This document shows, in pieces, positions 6,171 to 13,492 of a stretch of DNA of 24,189 bases. The notes below the pieces were generated by a model. That model was not told the DNA's origin. It saw only the letters and a program-made list of their open reading frames with translations, and did not search any database. The position numbers and the translations under genes are program-made. The stretch covers positions 1-24,189 of the forward strand of contig JAVHPX010000008.1 in NCBI GenBank assembly GCA_036170795.1, given 5' to 3'. Positions within the stretch are counted from its first letter, which is position 1. Each line of letters opens with the position of its first letter. This stretch comes from UBA8515 sp036170795. Lineage in GTDB: Bacteria > Patescibacteriota > Minisyncoccia > Phycocordibacterales > UBA9973.

Positions 6171-6560
6171 TTAATATCCTAATTTCTTTCTTTTTATTTT
6201 CCTTACTGTTAAAACTAAGAGTAAAAAAATTATGAACGAAGTTAGAACTAAGCTAACAAGAGAAACACCAATCGCTGAAAGTACAGAATTGATATGTGAT
6301 ATCCTAAAAATATTAAAGCATGCAATAAGACATGCAATAAAAGCTAGATAAATCACAGACCAACCCAACTGTGGTATTTTTTTTGTGGCATTAAAATCGA
6401 AACTATAGAGGTATATCATGAAAAATATTCCATTAAATATGGAAGCTATCTCGATATCTCTATAACCCAAAATAATTATTTTATTATTTGACCCAAATAA
6501 AGCCAAATAAAGTCCTACTCCTATAAAAGTAAGTAGGGGCAAAAATATTTTATTTTTCAT
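6171..6560 (-). CDS. Small four-helix integral membrane protein, unknown
   Basis: 129 residues, nearly all hydrophobic. About four membrane segments are visible: 5-22 (IFLPLLTFIGVGLYLALF), about 36-54 (IEIASIFNGIFFMIYLYSF), about 65-84 (LGWSVIYLAFIACLIACFNI) and about 92-118 (LSAIGVSLVSLVLTSFIIFLLLVLTV). It ends in a basic tail (RKIKRKKLGY), suggesting a cytoplasmic C-terminus. No motif is recognised. It is monocistronic, convergent with recA and divergent from efp, and has its own promoter. Confidence 0.7.
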   Translation of the reverse strand: MKNKIFLPLLTFIGVGLYLALFGSNNKIIILGYRDIEIASIFNGIFFMIYLYSFDFNATKKIPQLGWSVIYLAFIACLIACFNIFRISHINSVLSAIGVSLVSLVLTSFIIFLLLVLTVRKIKRKKLGY

Positions 6561-6611
6561 TTTAAAAGATTTAGGATAAAAAAATAAATTTCAAATAACA
6601 AATTATAATTA

Positions 6612-6639
6612 ATTATGAGCTTTTGATTATTATTGTCAA
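6612..6639 (-). promoter_or_regulatory. Promoter of the small membrane protein gene
   Basis: Reverse strand: consensus -35 TTGACA (6639-6634), 16-nt spacer, -10 CATAAT (6617-6612). It stands back to back with the efp promoter, with only 4 nt between the two -35 boxes. Confidence 0.6.
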
Positions 6640-6643
6640 TAAC

Positions 6644-6672
6644 TTGAAAAAGTATACGCAATGCGTTAGAAT
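6644..6672 (+). promoter_or_regulatory. Promoter of efp, leaderless
   Basis: -35 TTGAAA (6644-6649), 17-nt spacer, -10 TAGAAT (6667-6672). The efp ATG begins at 6678, only 5 nt after the -10 box, so transcription should begin at or within the start codon. The mRNA is predicted to be leaderless, which fits the lack of a Shine-Dalgarno. Confidence 0.7.
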
Positions 6673-6677
6673 AACTC

Positions 6678-7253
6678 ATGCTCGAATATAGTGAAATACG
6701 CGAAAAAAAAATAATTATTTATGAAGGTGAACCATGCGAAGTTATAGAGAACCATGTCGCTCGTACACAACAACGTAAACCTCAGAACCAAGTTAAGCTC
6801 AAGAGCTTGCTCTCTGGCCGTACATGGAATACAGTTTTTCATGCTTCAGATAAAGCCGATGAAGCCGAAATCAGTAAAAAAGAAGTAAAATTCTTATATG
6901 AGACTAAAGGTGAATATTGGTTCTCTGATCCAGAAAATCCAAAAGACAGATTTAAACTCGACGAGAAAATAATTGGTGACGCTACAAAGTTTCTTCAAAC
7001 AAATGTAAATGTCGTAGCTTTAGTCTGGGATAATGATGGACAAGAGAAAATAATAAGTATAAAACTCCCAGTCAAAATGGAATTCGTAATAAAAGAAGCC
7101 CCTCCATCTATCAAAGGAAATACTGCAAATGGTGGAGGGAAAGTAGTGACTCTCGAGAATGGCGTAAAAATGAATGTTCCCTTCTTCTTAAACGCTGGGG
7201 ACAAAATTCGAGTCAATACCGAAACTGGAGAATACGTAGAACGAGTGCAATAA
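6678..7253 (+). CDS. efp: Translation elongation factor P
   Basis: Relieves ribosomes stalled at polyproline. The 191 residues cover the three EF-P domains: KOW-like domain I (1-65), OB domain II ('KVKFLYETKGEYWFSDPE'-type segment, 65-130) and OB domain III ('PPSIKGNTANGGGKVVTLENG...VPFFLNAGDKIRVNTETGEYVERV'). The domain I tip is odd: in place of the usual PGKG (modified K34 in E. coli), residues 29-38 read RTQQRKPQNQ. Counting back from the conserved VKLKSL, the residue at the modified position is Gln32, with Arg33-Lys34 just after it. Proline-rich surface and envelope proteins in this window are plausible clients. It is expressed from a leaderless promoter and convergent with rplK. Confidence 0.95.
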   Translation: MLEYSEIREKKIIIYEGEPCEVIENHVARTQQRKPQNQVKLKSLLSGRTWNTVFHASDKADEAEISKKEVKFLYETKGEYWFSDPENPKDRFKLDEKIIGDATKFLQTNVNVVALVWDNDGQEKIISIKLPVKMEFVIKEAPPSIKGNTANGGGKVVTLENGVKMNVPFFLNAGDKIRVNTETGEYVERVQ

Positions 7254-7268
7254 TCTAAAATGATTATT
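7249..7268. terminator. Weak shared hairpin at the efp/rplK convergence
   Basis: AATAATC (7249-7255) pairs with GATTATT (7262-7268) around TAAAAT and contains the stop codons of both convergent genes. It is short and A:T-rich with no clear T-run, so termination here is uncertain. Confidence 0.25.
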
Positions 7269-7695
7269 ATTCTACTATCGTAATTCCGGCTGATCGAGCA
7301 GAACCTTCTATTATCTTCATTGCACCTTCTATATCTTTGGCATTTAAATCTGGCATCTTCTTTATGGCTATTTCTTTGACTTGAGTCTTTGTTATAGAAC
7401 CTACCTTTGAAGTATTTGATTTACCTGAACCTTTCTCTATTCCTGCGGCTTTAAATATTAAACCTGCAACAGGAGGAGTCTTTATCTTAATATCATAAGT
7501 ACGATCTTCATAAACAGTAATCAAACATCCAACAATTTCTCCTATCATACTTTGGGTCATAGCATTGAACTTCTGACAAAACTCAGCGATGTTAACACCA
7601 GCTTGACCTAGTGCAGGACCAAGCGGTGGTGCTGGGGTTGCTTTTGTGGCTTGAATTTGTAATTTTATTTTTTTTGTTATTTTTTTAATTGCCAT
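7267..7695 (-). CDS. rplK: Ribosomal protein L11
   Basis: Large-subunit protein of the GTPase-associated centre, binding 23S rRNA. The 142 residues match the family length. The N-terminal domain shows the proline-rich 'PAPPLGPALGQAGVNIAEFCQKFN' (thiostrepton-region prolines). The C-terminal RNA-binding domain includes 'AAGIEKGSGKSNTSKVGSITKTQVKEIA' and 'MPDLNAKDIEGAMKIIEGSARSAGI'. It is the last gene of the secE-nusG-rplK group, 79 nt after nusG. A weak internal promoter (TTGATT-17-TAAATT) may lie in that spacer. Unusually, rplA (L1) does not follow; efp converges instead. Confidence 0.97.
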   Translation of the reverse strand: MAIKKITKKIKLQIQATKATPAPPLGPALGQAGVNIAEFCQKFNAMTQSMIGEIVGCLITVYEDRTYDIKIKTPPVAGLIFKAAGIEKGSGKSNTSKVGSITKTQVKEIAIKKMPDLNAKDIEGAMKIIEGSARSAGITIVE

Positions 7696-7774
7696 ATATT
7701 TTTATGATATGAATAAATTTGAAGCTTTAGCGTAACTATACTCAATTTAACACAATTTTATCCTTTAATCAATT

Positions 7775-8326
7775 TTATAGTTTCTTGATTTGCAAGAAGT
7801 CTAGCTCTACTGGAGTCTCACGTCCAAACATCGATACAAGAACCTTGATCTTGCCACGTTCACGATCAATATCACTAACTTTTCCCTCAAGATCTTTAAA
7901 TGGACCATCAGAAATACGAACAATTTCTTCTATATCTACATCAATCTGATGCTTATTACTATTATTTATATTTTCCATTCTGCCAAATAAATCATCAACT
8001 TCTTGTTTGTTAAGAGGAACAGGATTAACTCCTGCTCCAACAAATCCTGTAACACGAGGAGTATTACGGACAACATACCATGAATTATCATCAACAATCA
8101 TATCAACTAATACATATCCTGGATAAACTTTATCTTCCACTTCTACTCGTTTACCTGACTTAATCTTTATCTTCTTTTCAGTAGGAACAACGACAGAAAA
8201 AATCTTATCGTTCATACCGAGTGAATCAATACGTTGTTTAAGATTACGCATTACGGCATTTTCATATCCTGCATAAGTATGTATTGCGTACCAATTTCGT
8301 TCTCCTCTTAATTCTTGTTTTGCCAT
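7775..8326 (-). CDS. nusG: Transcription antitermination/termination factor NusG
   Basis: Binds RNA polymerase and promotes processive elongation and coupling to the ribosome. 183 residues: NGN domain (about 10-110: 'NWYAIHTYAGYENAVMRNLKQRI', 'VYPGYVLVDMIVDDNSWYVVRNTPRVTGFVG') and a C-terminal KOW domain (about 128-180: 'IVRISDGPFKDLEGKVSDIDRERGKIKVLVSMFGRETPVELDF'). It starts 12 nt after the secE stop and is cotranscribed with it. Confidence 0.97.
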   Translation of the reverse strand: MAKQELRGERNWYAIHTYAGYENAVMRNLKQRIDSLGMNDKIFSVVVPTEKKIKIKSGKRVEVEDKVYPGYVLVDMIVDDNSWYVVRNTPRVTGFVGAGVNPVPLNKQEVDDLFGRMENINNSNKHQIDVDIEEIVRISDGPFKDLEGKVSDIDRERGKIKVLVSMFGRETPVELDFLQIKKL

Positions 8327-8338
8327 AATAAAATAAAA

Positions 8339-8524
8339 TTATTTTGCTAATATCAATTTAAGCCCAGATGAAAATATAAAATCAAATAAACCAAGATAGT
8401 AGGCAATAAATAAAGAAACAATTAAAACAGCAATGGTAAAATAAATTGTTTGATTACGAGTAGGCCATGTGACATTTTTCACTTCAGCTAATACTTCTTT
8501 AAAATATTCAATCGTTTTGTTCAT
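8339..8524 (-). CDS. secE: Preprotein translocase subunit SecE
   Basis: Essential small subunit of the SecYEG channel. 61 residues from the ATG at 8524: amphipathic 'EYFKEVLAEVKNVTWPTRNQTI' (the conserved E-x-x-K-V-x-W-P motif) followed by one membrane helix ('YFTIAVLIVSLFIAYYLGLF'). The reading frame stays open up to 8602, but the promoter at 8610-8582 puts the transcript start near 8575, and the upstream codons cross a UUCG hairpin. The shorter start is therefore preferred, and it also fits the SecE length. It is the first gene of secE-nusG-rplK. Confidence 0.92.
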   Translation of the reverse strand: MNKTIEYFKEVLAEVKNVTWPTRNQTIYFTIAVLIVSLFIAYYLGLFDFIFSSGLKLILAK

Positions 8525-8551
8525 ATAATTTATATATTTCTTTCTCTTATT

Positions 8552-8570
8552 AAAAACCACCCCGAAGGGC
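8552..8570 (-). terminator. UUCG hairpin plus U5 in the secE leader
   Basis: On the reverse strand GCCC-TTCG-GGGT (8570-8559) forms a C(UUCG)G tetraloop hairpin, followed by GG and TTTTT (8556-8552). It sits within about 20 nt of the predicted transcript start and before the secE ATG. It could be an attenuator or a 5'-end stabilising hairpin. The stem is short (three G:C and one G-U). Confidence 0.4.
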
Positions 8571-8581
8571 TTATAAAAAAT

Positions 8582-8610
8582 ATAGTACCTTTTTAGTGAC
8601 ACAAAGTCAA
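8582..8610 (-). promoter_or_regulatory. Promoter of secE-nusG-rplK
   Basis: Reverse strand: -35 TTGACT (8610-8605), 17-nt spacer, -10 TACTAT (8587-8582). It lies just downstream of the SIMPL-gene terminator and defines the leader of about 50 nt that contains the UUCG hairpin. Confidence 0.65.
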
Positions 8611-8616
8611 CATAGT

Positions 8617-8645
8617 AAAAAGTCTCCTATTATAGGAGACTTTTT
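8617..8645 (-). terminator. Strong terminator after the SIMPL gene
   Basis: AAAAAGTCTCCTA (8617-8629) pairs perfectly with TAGGAGACTTTTT (8633-8645), loop TTA: a 13-bp stem ending in T5 on either strand. It follows the SIMPL stop by 6 nt and insulates the secE promoter. Confidence 0.9.
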
Positions 8646-8651
8646 ATATAA

Positions 8652-9446
8652 TTATCTTATTTCGTAAGTAATTGTTACATTTGAAGTAATTTTATTTTCA
8701 CCTTTTGGTAACTCTGGAGCAGGAGCAGAATCCTTCATCATACTTGTACTACCTAATGATTGATTTGCATACATAGTCGGATAATTGCCACCCTCAGAAA
8801 AACTTACTACTTTACCAAGTTTTACTCTAAGATCCCCAGCTAGCTTCTCTGCCTTTACCCGAGCATCGTCTATGGCAAGACTTCGCGCTTGTTCATTGTA
8901 TGAATCTTCATTATCAATACCAAAAGTCGGACCACTAATGTTAACAATACCAATATTTGCTAGACCCATACGAATATCATTAGCACTATCAACTTCACGA
9001 ATCTTTATAGTTATTGATTGAGTAGCAGTATAACCAACAATCTTCTGTTCTGGTTGAGGGCAAGGGTAAGCAAAACAATTTACCACAGTACTCGAACCAT
9101 ATTTAGGATTTATTCCTCCATACTCTGATTTAATATCTTTATTTTCAATTTTTTGAGTTTTTAAATAAGCTAATGTTTTAGTAATTTGCTCATTTAGAGT
9201 ACTCTGTGCTAACTTTGTTGTAGTTCCATCTTTCGATAGTGTTAAATAAAGTGTCGCTATATCTGATACAGCTATAACTTCCCCTTTCCCATTTACTGAT
9301 ATCGTACTTGGTGGTTGAGTTCCATGACCAACATAATTACTAGACTTAACTTCATTAACAAACTTAGCAAGAGTAAATAATGAAAGCAAAATGATAAAAA
9401 TAATAGATACTCCAATAAATTTTTTATTGTTTAAAATGTTTTCCAT
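8652..9446 (-). CDS. Membrane-anchored SIMPL-domain (DUF541) protein
   Basis: 264 residues. One N-terminal membrane anchor (about 10-27, FIGVSIIFIILLSLFTLA) is followed by the SIMPL/DUF541 fold: 'ISVNGKGEVIAVSDIATLYLTLSKDG', 'NEQITKTLAYLKTQKIENKDIKSE', 'IVGYTATQSITIKIREVDSANDI', 'ARSLAIDDARVKAEKLAGDLRVKLGKVVSFSEGG' and 'ITSNVTITYEIR'. The domain should face outside. Family members (e.g. E. coli YggE) are linked to oxidative stress, but their biochemistry is poorly defined. Two cysteines (NCFAYPCP) may form a disulfide in an insertion. Single gene with a leaderless promoter and a strong terminator. Confidence 0.88.
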   Translation of the reverse strand: MENILNNKKFIGVSIIFIILLSLFTLAKFVNEVKSSNYVGHGTQPPSTISVNGKGEVIAVSDIATLYLTLSKDGTTTKLAQSTLNEQITKTLAYLKTQKIENKDIKSEYGGINPKYGSSTVVNCFAYPCPQPEQKIVGYTATQSITIKIREVDSANDIRMGLANIGIVNISGPTFGIDNEDSYNEQARSLAIDDARVKAEKLAGDLRVKLGKVVSFSEGGNYPTMYANQSLGSTSMMKDSAPAPELPKGENKITSNVTITYEIR

Positions 9447-9452
9447 TTTTTA

Positions 9453-9458
9453 ATTATA
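9453..9458 (-). promoter_or_regulatory. -10 box of the SIMPL gene, leaderless
   Basis: Reverse-strand TATAAT (9458-9453) ends 6 nt before the ATG at 9446, so the transcript should start at the initiation codon. The upstream region is T-rich with no clear -35. Confidence 0.55.
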
Positions 9459-9480
9459 CCATATAATAAAAAAAACAAAC

Positions 9481-9508
9481 TTGACAAAAGATAATAAAGT
9501 TATATTAT
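9481..9508 (+). promoter_or_regulatory. Promoter of the phosphoribosyltransferase-like gene
   Basis: Consensus -35 TTGACA (9481-9486) with -10 TATTAT (9503-9508) at 16 nt; a TTATAT at 18 nt is an alternative. Transcription would start near 9515, leaving a leader of about 30 nt. Confidence 0.5.
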
Positions 9509-9546
9509 ATATATAAATAATTTTTTACAATCTAAATTTAAAAAAA

Positions 9547-10185
9547 ATGAACGATCTTTTGAAAAGAAATCCGTTACAGGCAATAAACATTGCCGATTAC
9601 CTTCAAAAAGAGGGTGTACTAAAAGTACATTCTCAAAAAAAATTCAAAATCGATGGGGTAGATCTTAAATCACCCATAGAAATTGTTTACAACCAAATAG
9701 TACAACCACATGTTGCATTACATGTGGCCCAGATTTTTGCCCGGATAATTGGTCAGGAAGATATATTAGCTTGCAAAAGAACACAAATAGTTGCCGGCTG
9801 GAATAACTGCAAAATCATCGCCTATGAAACGGCGAAAATTATGGGGTCTTATTTTCTACCGGTAAACAAAGTTTACAAAGGTTATAATCCATCAGAAATA
9901 AATAAAACAAGAATGTGTTTAATTTCTGATGTTATAATAACTGGCAGAAACACAGCAGATATAGTTGATCTCCTTGAGAGAGAATACTCCAACTGCTGGG
10001 GAGTTATACATATTTTTGACTTTGGGTTCAACCTAAGCACAAAAGGCTTAGGTAATATTAAAGTAGATTCCTTGTTAAACATCAAGGAGCTAAATTCTTC
10101 TATCGTAAATAAATGGATAGAAGAAAATCCTTACTTATTTCGAAAAGAGATAAATAATTACTCAGGGAAAATCATTAAAACATAA
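9547..10185 (+). CDS. Type I phosphoribosyltransferase-like protein (orotate PRTase-related)
   Basis: 212 residues. 'TQIVAGWNNCKIIAYETAKIMGS' (79-101) matches the hydrophobic strand plus glycine turn of type I PRTases, and 'MCLISDVIITGRNTADIVDLLER' (123-145) occupies the PRPP-binding loop position (usual form hhh-E/D-D-V-x-T-T-G-x-S/T). The first acidic residue is replaced by Ser127 and the first Thr by Ile131; Asp128, Thr132, Gly133 and Thr136 remain. The layout resembles PyrE, but the changed motif makes the substrate, and even catalysis, uncertain. Codon choice seems somewhat less AT-biased than its neighbours (for example GCC, CGG, GGC), a possible sign of transfer. Isolated gene with its own promoter and terminator. 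Confidence 0.65.
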   Translation: MNDLLKRNPLQAINIADYLQKEGVLKVHSQKKFKIDGVDLKSPIEIVYNQIVQPHVALHVAQIFARIIGQEDILACKRTQIVAGWNNCKIIAYETAKIMGSYFLPVNKVYKGYNPSEINKTRMCLISDVIITGRNTADIVDLLEREYSNCWGVIHIFDFGFNLSTKGLGNIKVDSLLNIKELNSSIVNKWIEENPYLFRKEINNYSGKIIKT

Positions 10186-10229
10186 GACCCAAAAGTAAAT
10201 TGATTTAGTTTTTTAAAAATAACAATTTT

Positions 10230-10257
10230 GCCCTTACTAATAAGTAAGGGCTTTTTT
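10230..10257 (+). terminator. Intrinsic terminator after the PRTase-like gene
   Basis: GCCCTTACT (10230-10238) pairs with AGTAAGGGC (10243-10251), loop AATA, followed by T6 (10252-10257). The T-run overlaps the stop codon of the convergent permease gene. Confidence 0.92.
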
Positions 10258-11527
10258 ATTCTTTATTTAATGCTTCAATAGGATTAAGTTTGGCTGCATT
10301 ACGAGCAGGAAAAACTCCAAAAATAATACCAATTAAAAAAGATATCGATACCGATAGTATAATACTCCAAACTGGAACAATAAACTTCCAAGTGAGACCA
10401 AAATTCTGGGCAACTTTCGATACAATAAATGCCAAAAATGCTCCGCCTATAATTCCTACAACTCCACCAATAATAGTCAGCAGTATAGACTCAATTAAAA
10501 ATTCATATAGTATATCACGATTCCTTGCACCAAGTGCTTTCTTTAAACCAATCTCACCTATACGTTCTGTAACTACTACGTACATTATATTCATCACTCC
10601 TACTCCACCAACTACAAGAGAAATAGTAGCAATGGCAATAAGCAAAAATGTAATAGCTTGCAAAATAGTATTAAAAGTACTTAAACTTTCTTTTGATGTC
10701 TGAACTTTAAAATCATCTTTACTTGAATTTGTAATATAATGATTACGTCTTAATACATCTACTATATCAAGAGATGTTGTATCTGCTTTAGTATTATCTT
10801 TTAACTCAACCACAGAATAAAATAAATAATCAATGCCCAAAATCTTCTTTTGAAGAGTAGAAAGAGGTATAAACACCTGTTCATCATCATTTGAAAAACC
10901 AAAACTTCCACGACGCTCATAAACTCCAATAACTTCAAAATTATAATTACCTACACGAACATATTGTCCCAATGGATTATTATCACCAAATAAACTAGTA
11001 GAAATATCGCTTCCAAGTACTGCTACTTGAGAAAGAGAACGATCCTCTTCTTTAGTATAACCTCTACCTTTATCCAATACTCCTTTATCAATATCAAAAC
11101 GCGAAGCATCTGATCCAAAAATAAAAATATTTTTGGATATATTATTATGTGTTACTACTTGCTGACCAAGAGTTGCACCATATGCATTCTTTACATTTGG
11201 AATATTTTTAATATCTTCTATATCACGATACTTTAATGTCGTAATGGGAACAGCATTACTTGCCGAATTTTTAGCTTCAGAAGACGCTTGTCCATTTGAA
11301 CGATCTTTTGTAGAAGAAGGAACGGAAGTCTGAATAATAATCGTATTTGAACCGAAAGCTTCAACTTGTGCATTTATATAACTTTTAAATCCTTCTCCAG
11401 CAGAAAGAACGAGAATAACAGTACCTATACCAATCATAATACCAAGAGTTGTAAGTAAGGTTCTTGATTTACTAGAAGTAATACCTCGTAATGCTTGTTT
11501 TAAATATCTATTCATATCGTAATGCAA
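10256..11527 (-). CDS. MacB/FtsX-family ABC permease, second copy
   Basis: 423 residues. It has an N-terminal membrane helix ('TLLTTLGIMIGIGTVILVLSAGEGF'), a large extracytoplasmic MacB_PCD-like domain (about 50-285), and three C-terminal helices in the FtsX pattern ('FLLIAIATISLVVGGVGVMNIMYVVVTERIGEIGLKKALGARNRDILYEFLIESILLTIIGGVVG'). The 'TERxxEIGLxKALGA' coupling-helix motif contacts the ABC ATPase. A second in-frame ATG at 11515 gives 'MNRYLKQ' and is an equally likely start. Either way the gene overlaps the upstream permease (20 or 8 nt), implying coupling. It is a diverged paralogue of its neighbour, so the transporter is probably a heterodimer. Confidence 0.9.
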   Translation of the reverse strand: MHYDMNRYLKQALRGITSSKSRTLLTTLGIMIGIGTVILVLSAGEGFKSYINAQVEAFGSNTIIIQTSVPSSTKDRSNGQASSEAKNSASNAVPITTLKYRDIEDIKNIPNVKNAYGATLGQQVVTHNNISKNIFIFGSDASRFDIDKGVLDKGRGYTKEEDRSLSQVAVLGSDISTSLFGDNNPLGQYVRVGNYNFEVIGVYERRGSFGFSNDDEQVFIPLSTLQKKILGIDYLFYSVVELKDNTKADTTSLDIVDVLRRNHYITNSSKDDFKVQTSKESLSTFNTILQAITFLLIAIATISLVVGGVGVMNIMYVVVTERIGEIGLKKALGARNRDILYEFLIESILLTIIGGVVGIIGGAFLAFIVSKVAQNFGLTWKFIVPVWSIILSVSISFLIGIIFGVFPARNAAKLNPIEALNKE

Positions 11528-12773
11528 TAATTGGATCTAATTTTGATGCTTTCATAGCAGGATATAATCCAAAAATAATACCAGTAATAATAGATAAGCC
11601 AACAGCAAGAATAATAGCTGTTGGAGATATAATAAAAGACCAATCATATCCGGCAAATCGAGCTCCAAGTGCAATTATATAAGAAATAAAAATACCAACA
11701 ATAACACCGATAATACCTCCTGTGACGGTAAGAATAACAGCTTCAAGCAAAAACTGATCTCGAATTTGTTTACGAGTTGCCCCTATAGCTTTCCTAAGAC
11801 CTATCTCACGAGTACGTTCTGATACTGTTACAAGCATTATATTCATAATACCAATACCTCCAACAAAAAGTGAGATACCTGCCATCAAACCAAGAAAAAC
11901 TCTTAATGCATCTGTGATACTAGTCAAAATTTTAATAGCATCTGCTAAGTCTCTTACAGAGAAGTCATCATTATCAATATTTGTAATATGATGCTGTTCC
12001 CGAAGTACACGACGAATATCTTCCATTGCAATTTTTACATTATCAGAATTATCTATTTTTACACGAACAAATTGAACATAATTGATACCAAGAAGTTGAT
12101 GCTGGCCTATCGAAAATGGAATAAAAACTTGATCATCTTGATTTTGGAATGCGACAGTCCCAAGTTTTTTCTGAACTCCAATAACACGAAATGGTACACT
12201 AGTACTAGCAACGCCTAATGTTTTTATTTTTACTATTTGCCCAAGCTCATTTCCATTTGGAAATAAACTAGTAGCAATATCGTACCCAAGAACAATAACA
12301 TTTGCACCAGTAATACCTTCTTCGTCAGTAAAGAAAACACCCTTTTCCATCTCAACATTCTGAACTCTAGGATAACTTCCATCAGTAGCAGTAAAACTCG
12401 TATCGATACTTTCATGACCAGATATAACAGTAACACTACCACGCACAAATAAAGCGACATCAACAACATTGGGGACTTTACTTTTATCTTTTATAGCATT
12501 CACATCTCCTTCTAAAAGAGTTTTAACTTGTACACCAAAAACAGCGGCAGGTGGTCCTTTCTCGTTACTTTTACCAGGAAGAATACCTACAAGATTTGTT
12601 CCAAGCTTTGTGATCTGGCCCAAAACAAGAGTTTGAGCACCAGAACCAAGAGATACGATAATAATAACACCTGCAACTCCTATAATAATTCCAAGAATTG
12701 TCAAAAAAGATCTTCCTTTTCGAGAAAGTAAATCTTTAATTGTAATCTTAATACTACGCAATAAATTCGACAT
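11508..12773 (-). CDS. MacB/FtsX-family ABC permease, first copy
   Basis: 421 residues with the same plan: N-terminal helix ('FLTILGIIIGVAGVIIIVSLGSGAQ'), extracytoplasmic domain (about 50-280), then 'ISLFVGGIGIMNIMLVTVSERTREIGLRKAIGATRKQIRDQFLLEAVILTVTGGIIGVIVG' and a last helix near 380-400. 'SERTREIGLRKAIGA' is the coupling motif. Unlike E. coli MacB, the permease is not fused to its ATPase, which is the next gene upstream, 3 nt away. Likely role: export or mechanotransmission with the MacA-like adaptor; the substrate is unknown. Confidence 0.92.
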   Translation of the reverse strand: MSNLLRSIKITIKDLLSRKGRSFLTILGIIIGVAGVIIIVSLGSGAQTLVLGQITKLGTNLVGILPGKSNEKGPPAAVFGVQVKTLLEGDVNAIKDKSKVPNVVDVALFVRGSVTVISGHESIDTSFTATDGSYPRVQNVEMEKGVFFTDEEGITGANVIVLGYDIATSLFPNGNELGQIVKIKTLGVASTSVPFRVIGVQKKLGTVAFQNQDDQVFIPFSIGQHQLLGINYVQFVRVKIDNSDNVKIAMEDIRRVLREQHHITNIDNDDFSVRDLADAIKILTSITDALRVFLGLMAGISLFVGGIGIMNIMLVTVSERTREIGLRKAIGATRKQIRDQFLLEAVILTVTGGIIGVIVGIFISYIIALGARFAGYDWSFIISPTAIILAVGLSIITGIIFGLYPAMKASKLDPIIALRYE

Positions 12774-12776
12774 ATA

Positions 12777-13490
12777 TTAATCAATTTCTGATTTAGAATG
12801 TACGCGATCAGTAGATGAAATCTGTTTATCAGAAATTATTTCTCCGTCACTTATAGTAACAATACGTTTAGCATGAAGAGCCACATTTATATCATGAGTA
12901 ACAAGAATAATGGTTTTACCTTCTTTATTTAATTTATCCAAAATATTCATCACCGCCCGACCACTTTTTGAATCTAGATTTCCTGTCGGTTCATCAGCAA
13001 AAATAACTTTGGGATCACATACTAAAGCACGAGCTATAGCTACTCGTTGTTTCTGACCACCAGAAATCTGATTACTCATAAAATCTAAACGATCACCGAG
13101 TCCAACTGCTTCTAGGGCGAGTTTTGCACGAGCTTCATGATTCTTTTTCGAATTACTATAAGAAAGAGGCAACATGACATTATCTAAAACTGTCGTACGT
13201 GGAAGTAAATTAAATGATTGAAATACAAATCCAATACGTTTGTTTCTGATATGAGCAAGATCATCATCTGTAAAATTATTAGTATCTTCACCATCAAAAT
13301 AATATGAACCAGAAGTAGGACGGTCAAGAAAACCAATCGTATGCATTAAAGTTGATTTCCCAGAACCAGATGGACCCATAATAGCAACAAACTCTCCTTC
13401 ATCTACAGACAGATTGATACCACGTAAAACTTGAGTTATTACACCACCATTATCATAATCTTTAATAATATTTTTAAGCTCTATAAGCAT
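12777..13490 (-). CDS. ABC transporter ATPase, MacB/LolD type
   Basis: 237 residues. Walker A GPSGSGKST (39-47), Q-loop 'GFVFQSFNLLPRTTVLDNVMLPL', signature 'ISGGQKQRVAIARAL', Walker B 'KVIFADEPTGNLDS' and H-switch 'ILVTHDINVALHAKRIVTISDGEI' are all intact. It drives the two downstream permeases. It starts 2 nt after the adaptor's stop, inside a run of near-contiguous genes (FKBP - adaptor - ATPase - permease - permease). Confidence 0.95.
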   Translation of the reverse strand: MLIELKNIIKDYDNGGVITQVLRGINLSVDEGEFVAIMGPSGSGKSTLMHTIGFLDRPTSGSYYFDGEDTNNFTDDDLAHIRNKRIGFVFQSFNLLPRTTVLDNVMLPLSYSNSKKNHEARAKLALEAVGLGDRLDFMSNQISGGQKQRVAIARALVCDPKVIFADEPTGNLDSKSGRAVMNILDKLNKEGKTIILVTHDINVALHAKRIVTISDGEIISDKQISSTDRVHSKSEID

Positions 13491-13492
13491 AA

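Noticed and set aside
8525..8602. 26-residue N-terminal extension of SecE (start at 8602)
   Set aside because: The predicted transcript starts near 8575, inside the extension, and the extension overlaps a UUCG hairpin; 61 residues fit SecE.
12233..12731. Alternative-frame proteins inside the permease, EF-G, ATPase and ribosomal-protein genes
   Set aside because: They lie wholly within strongly recognised genes in other frames and carry no domain pattern.
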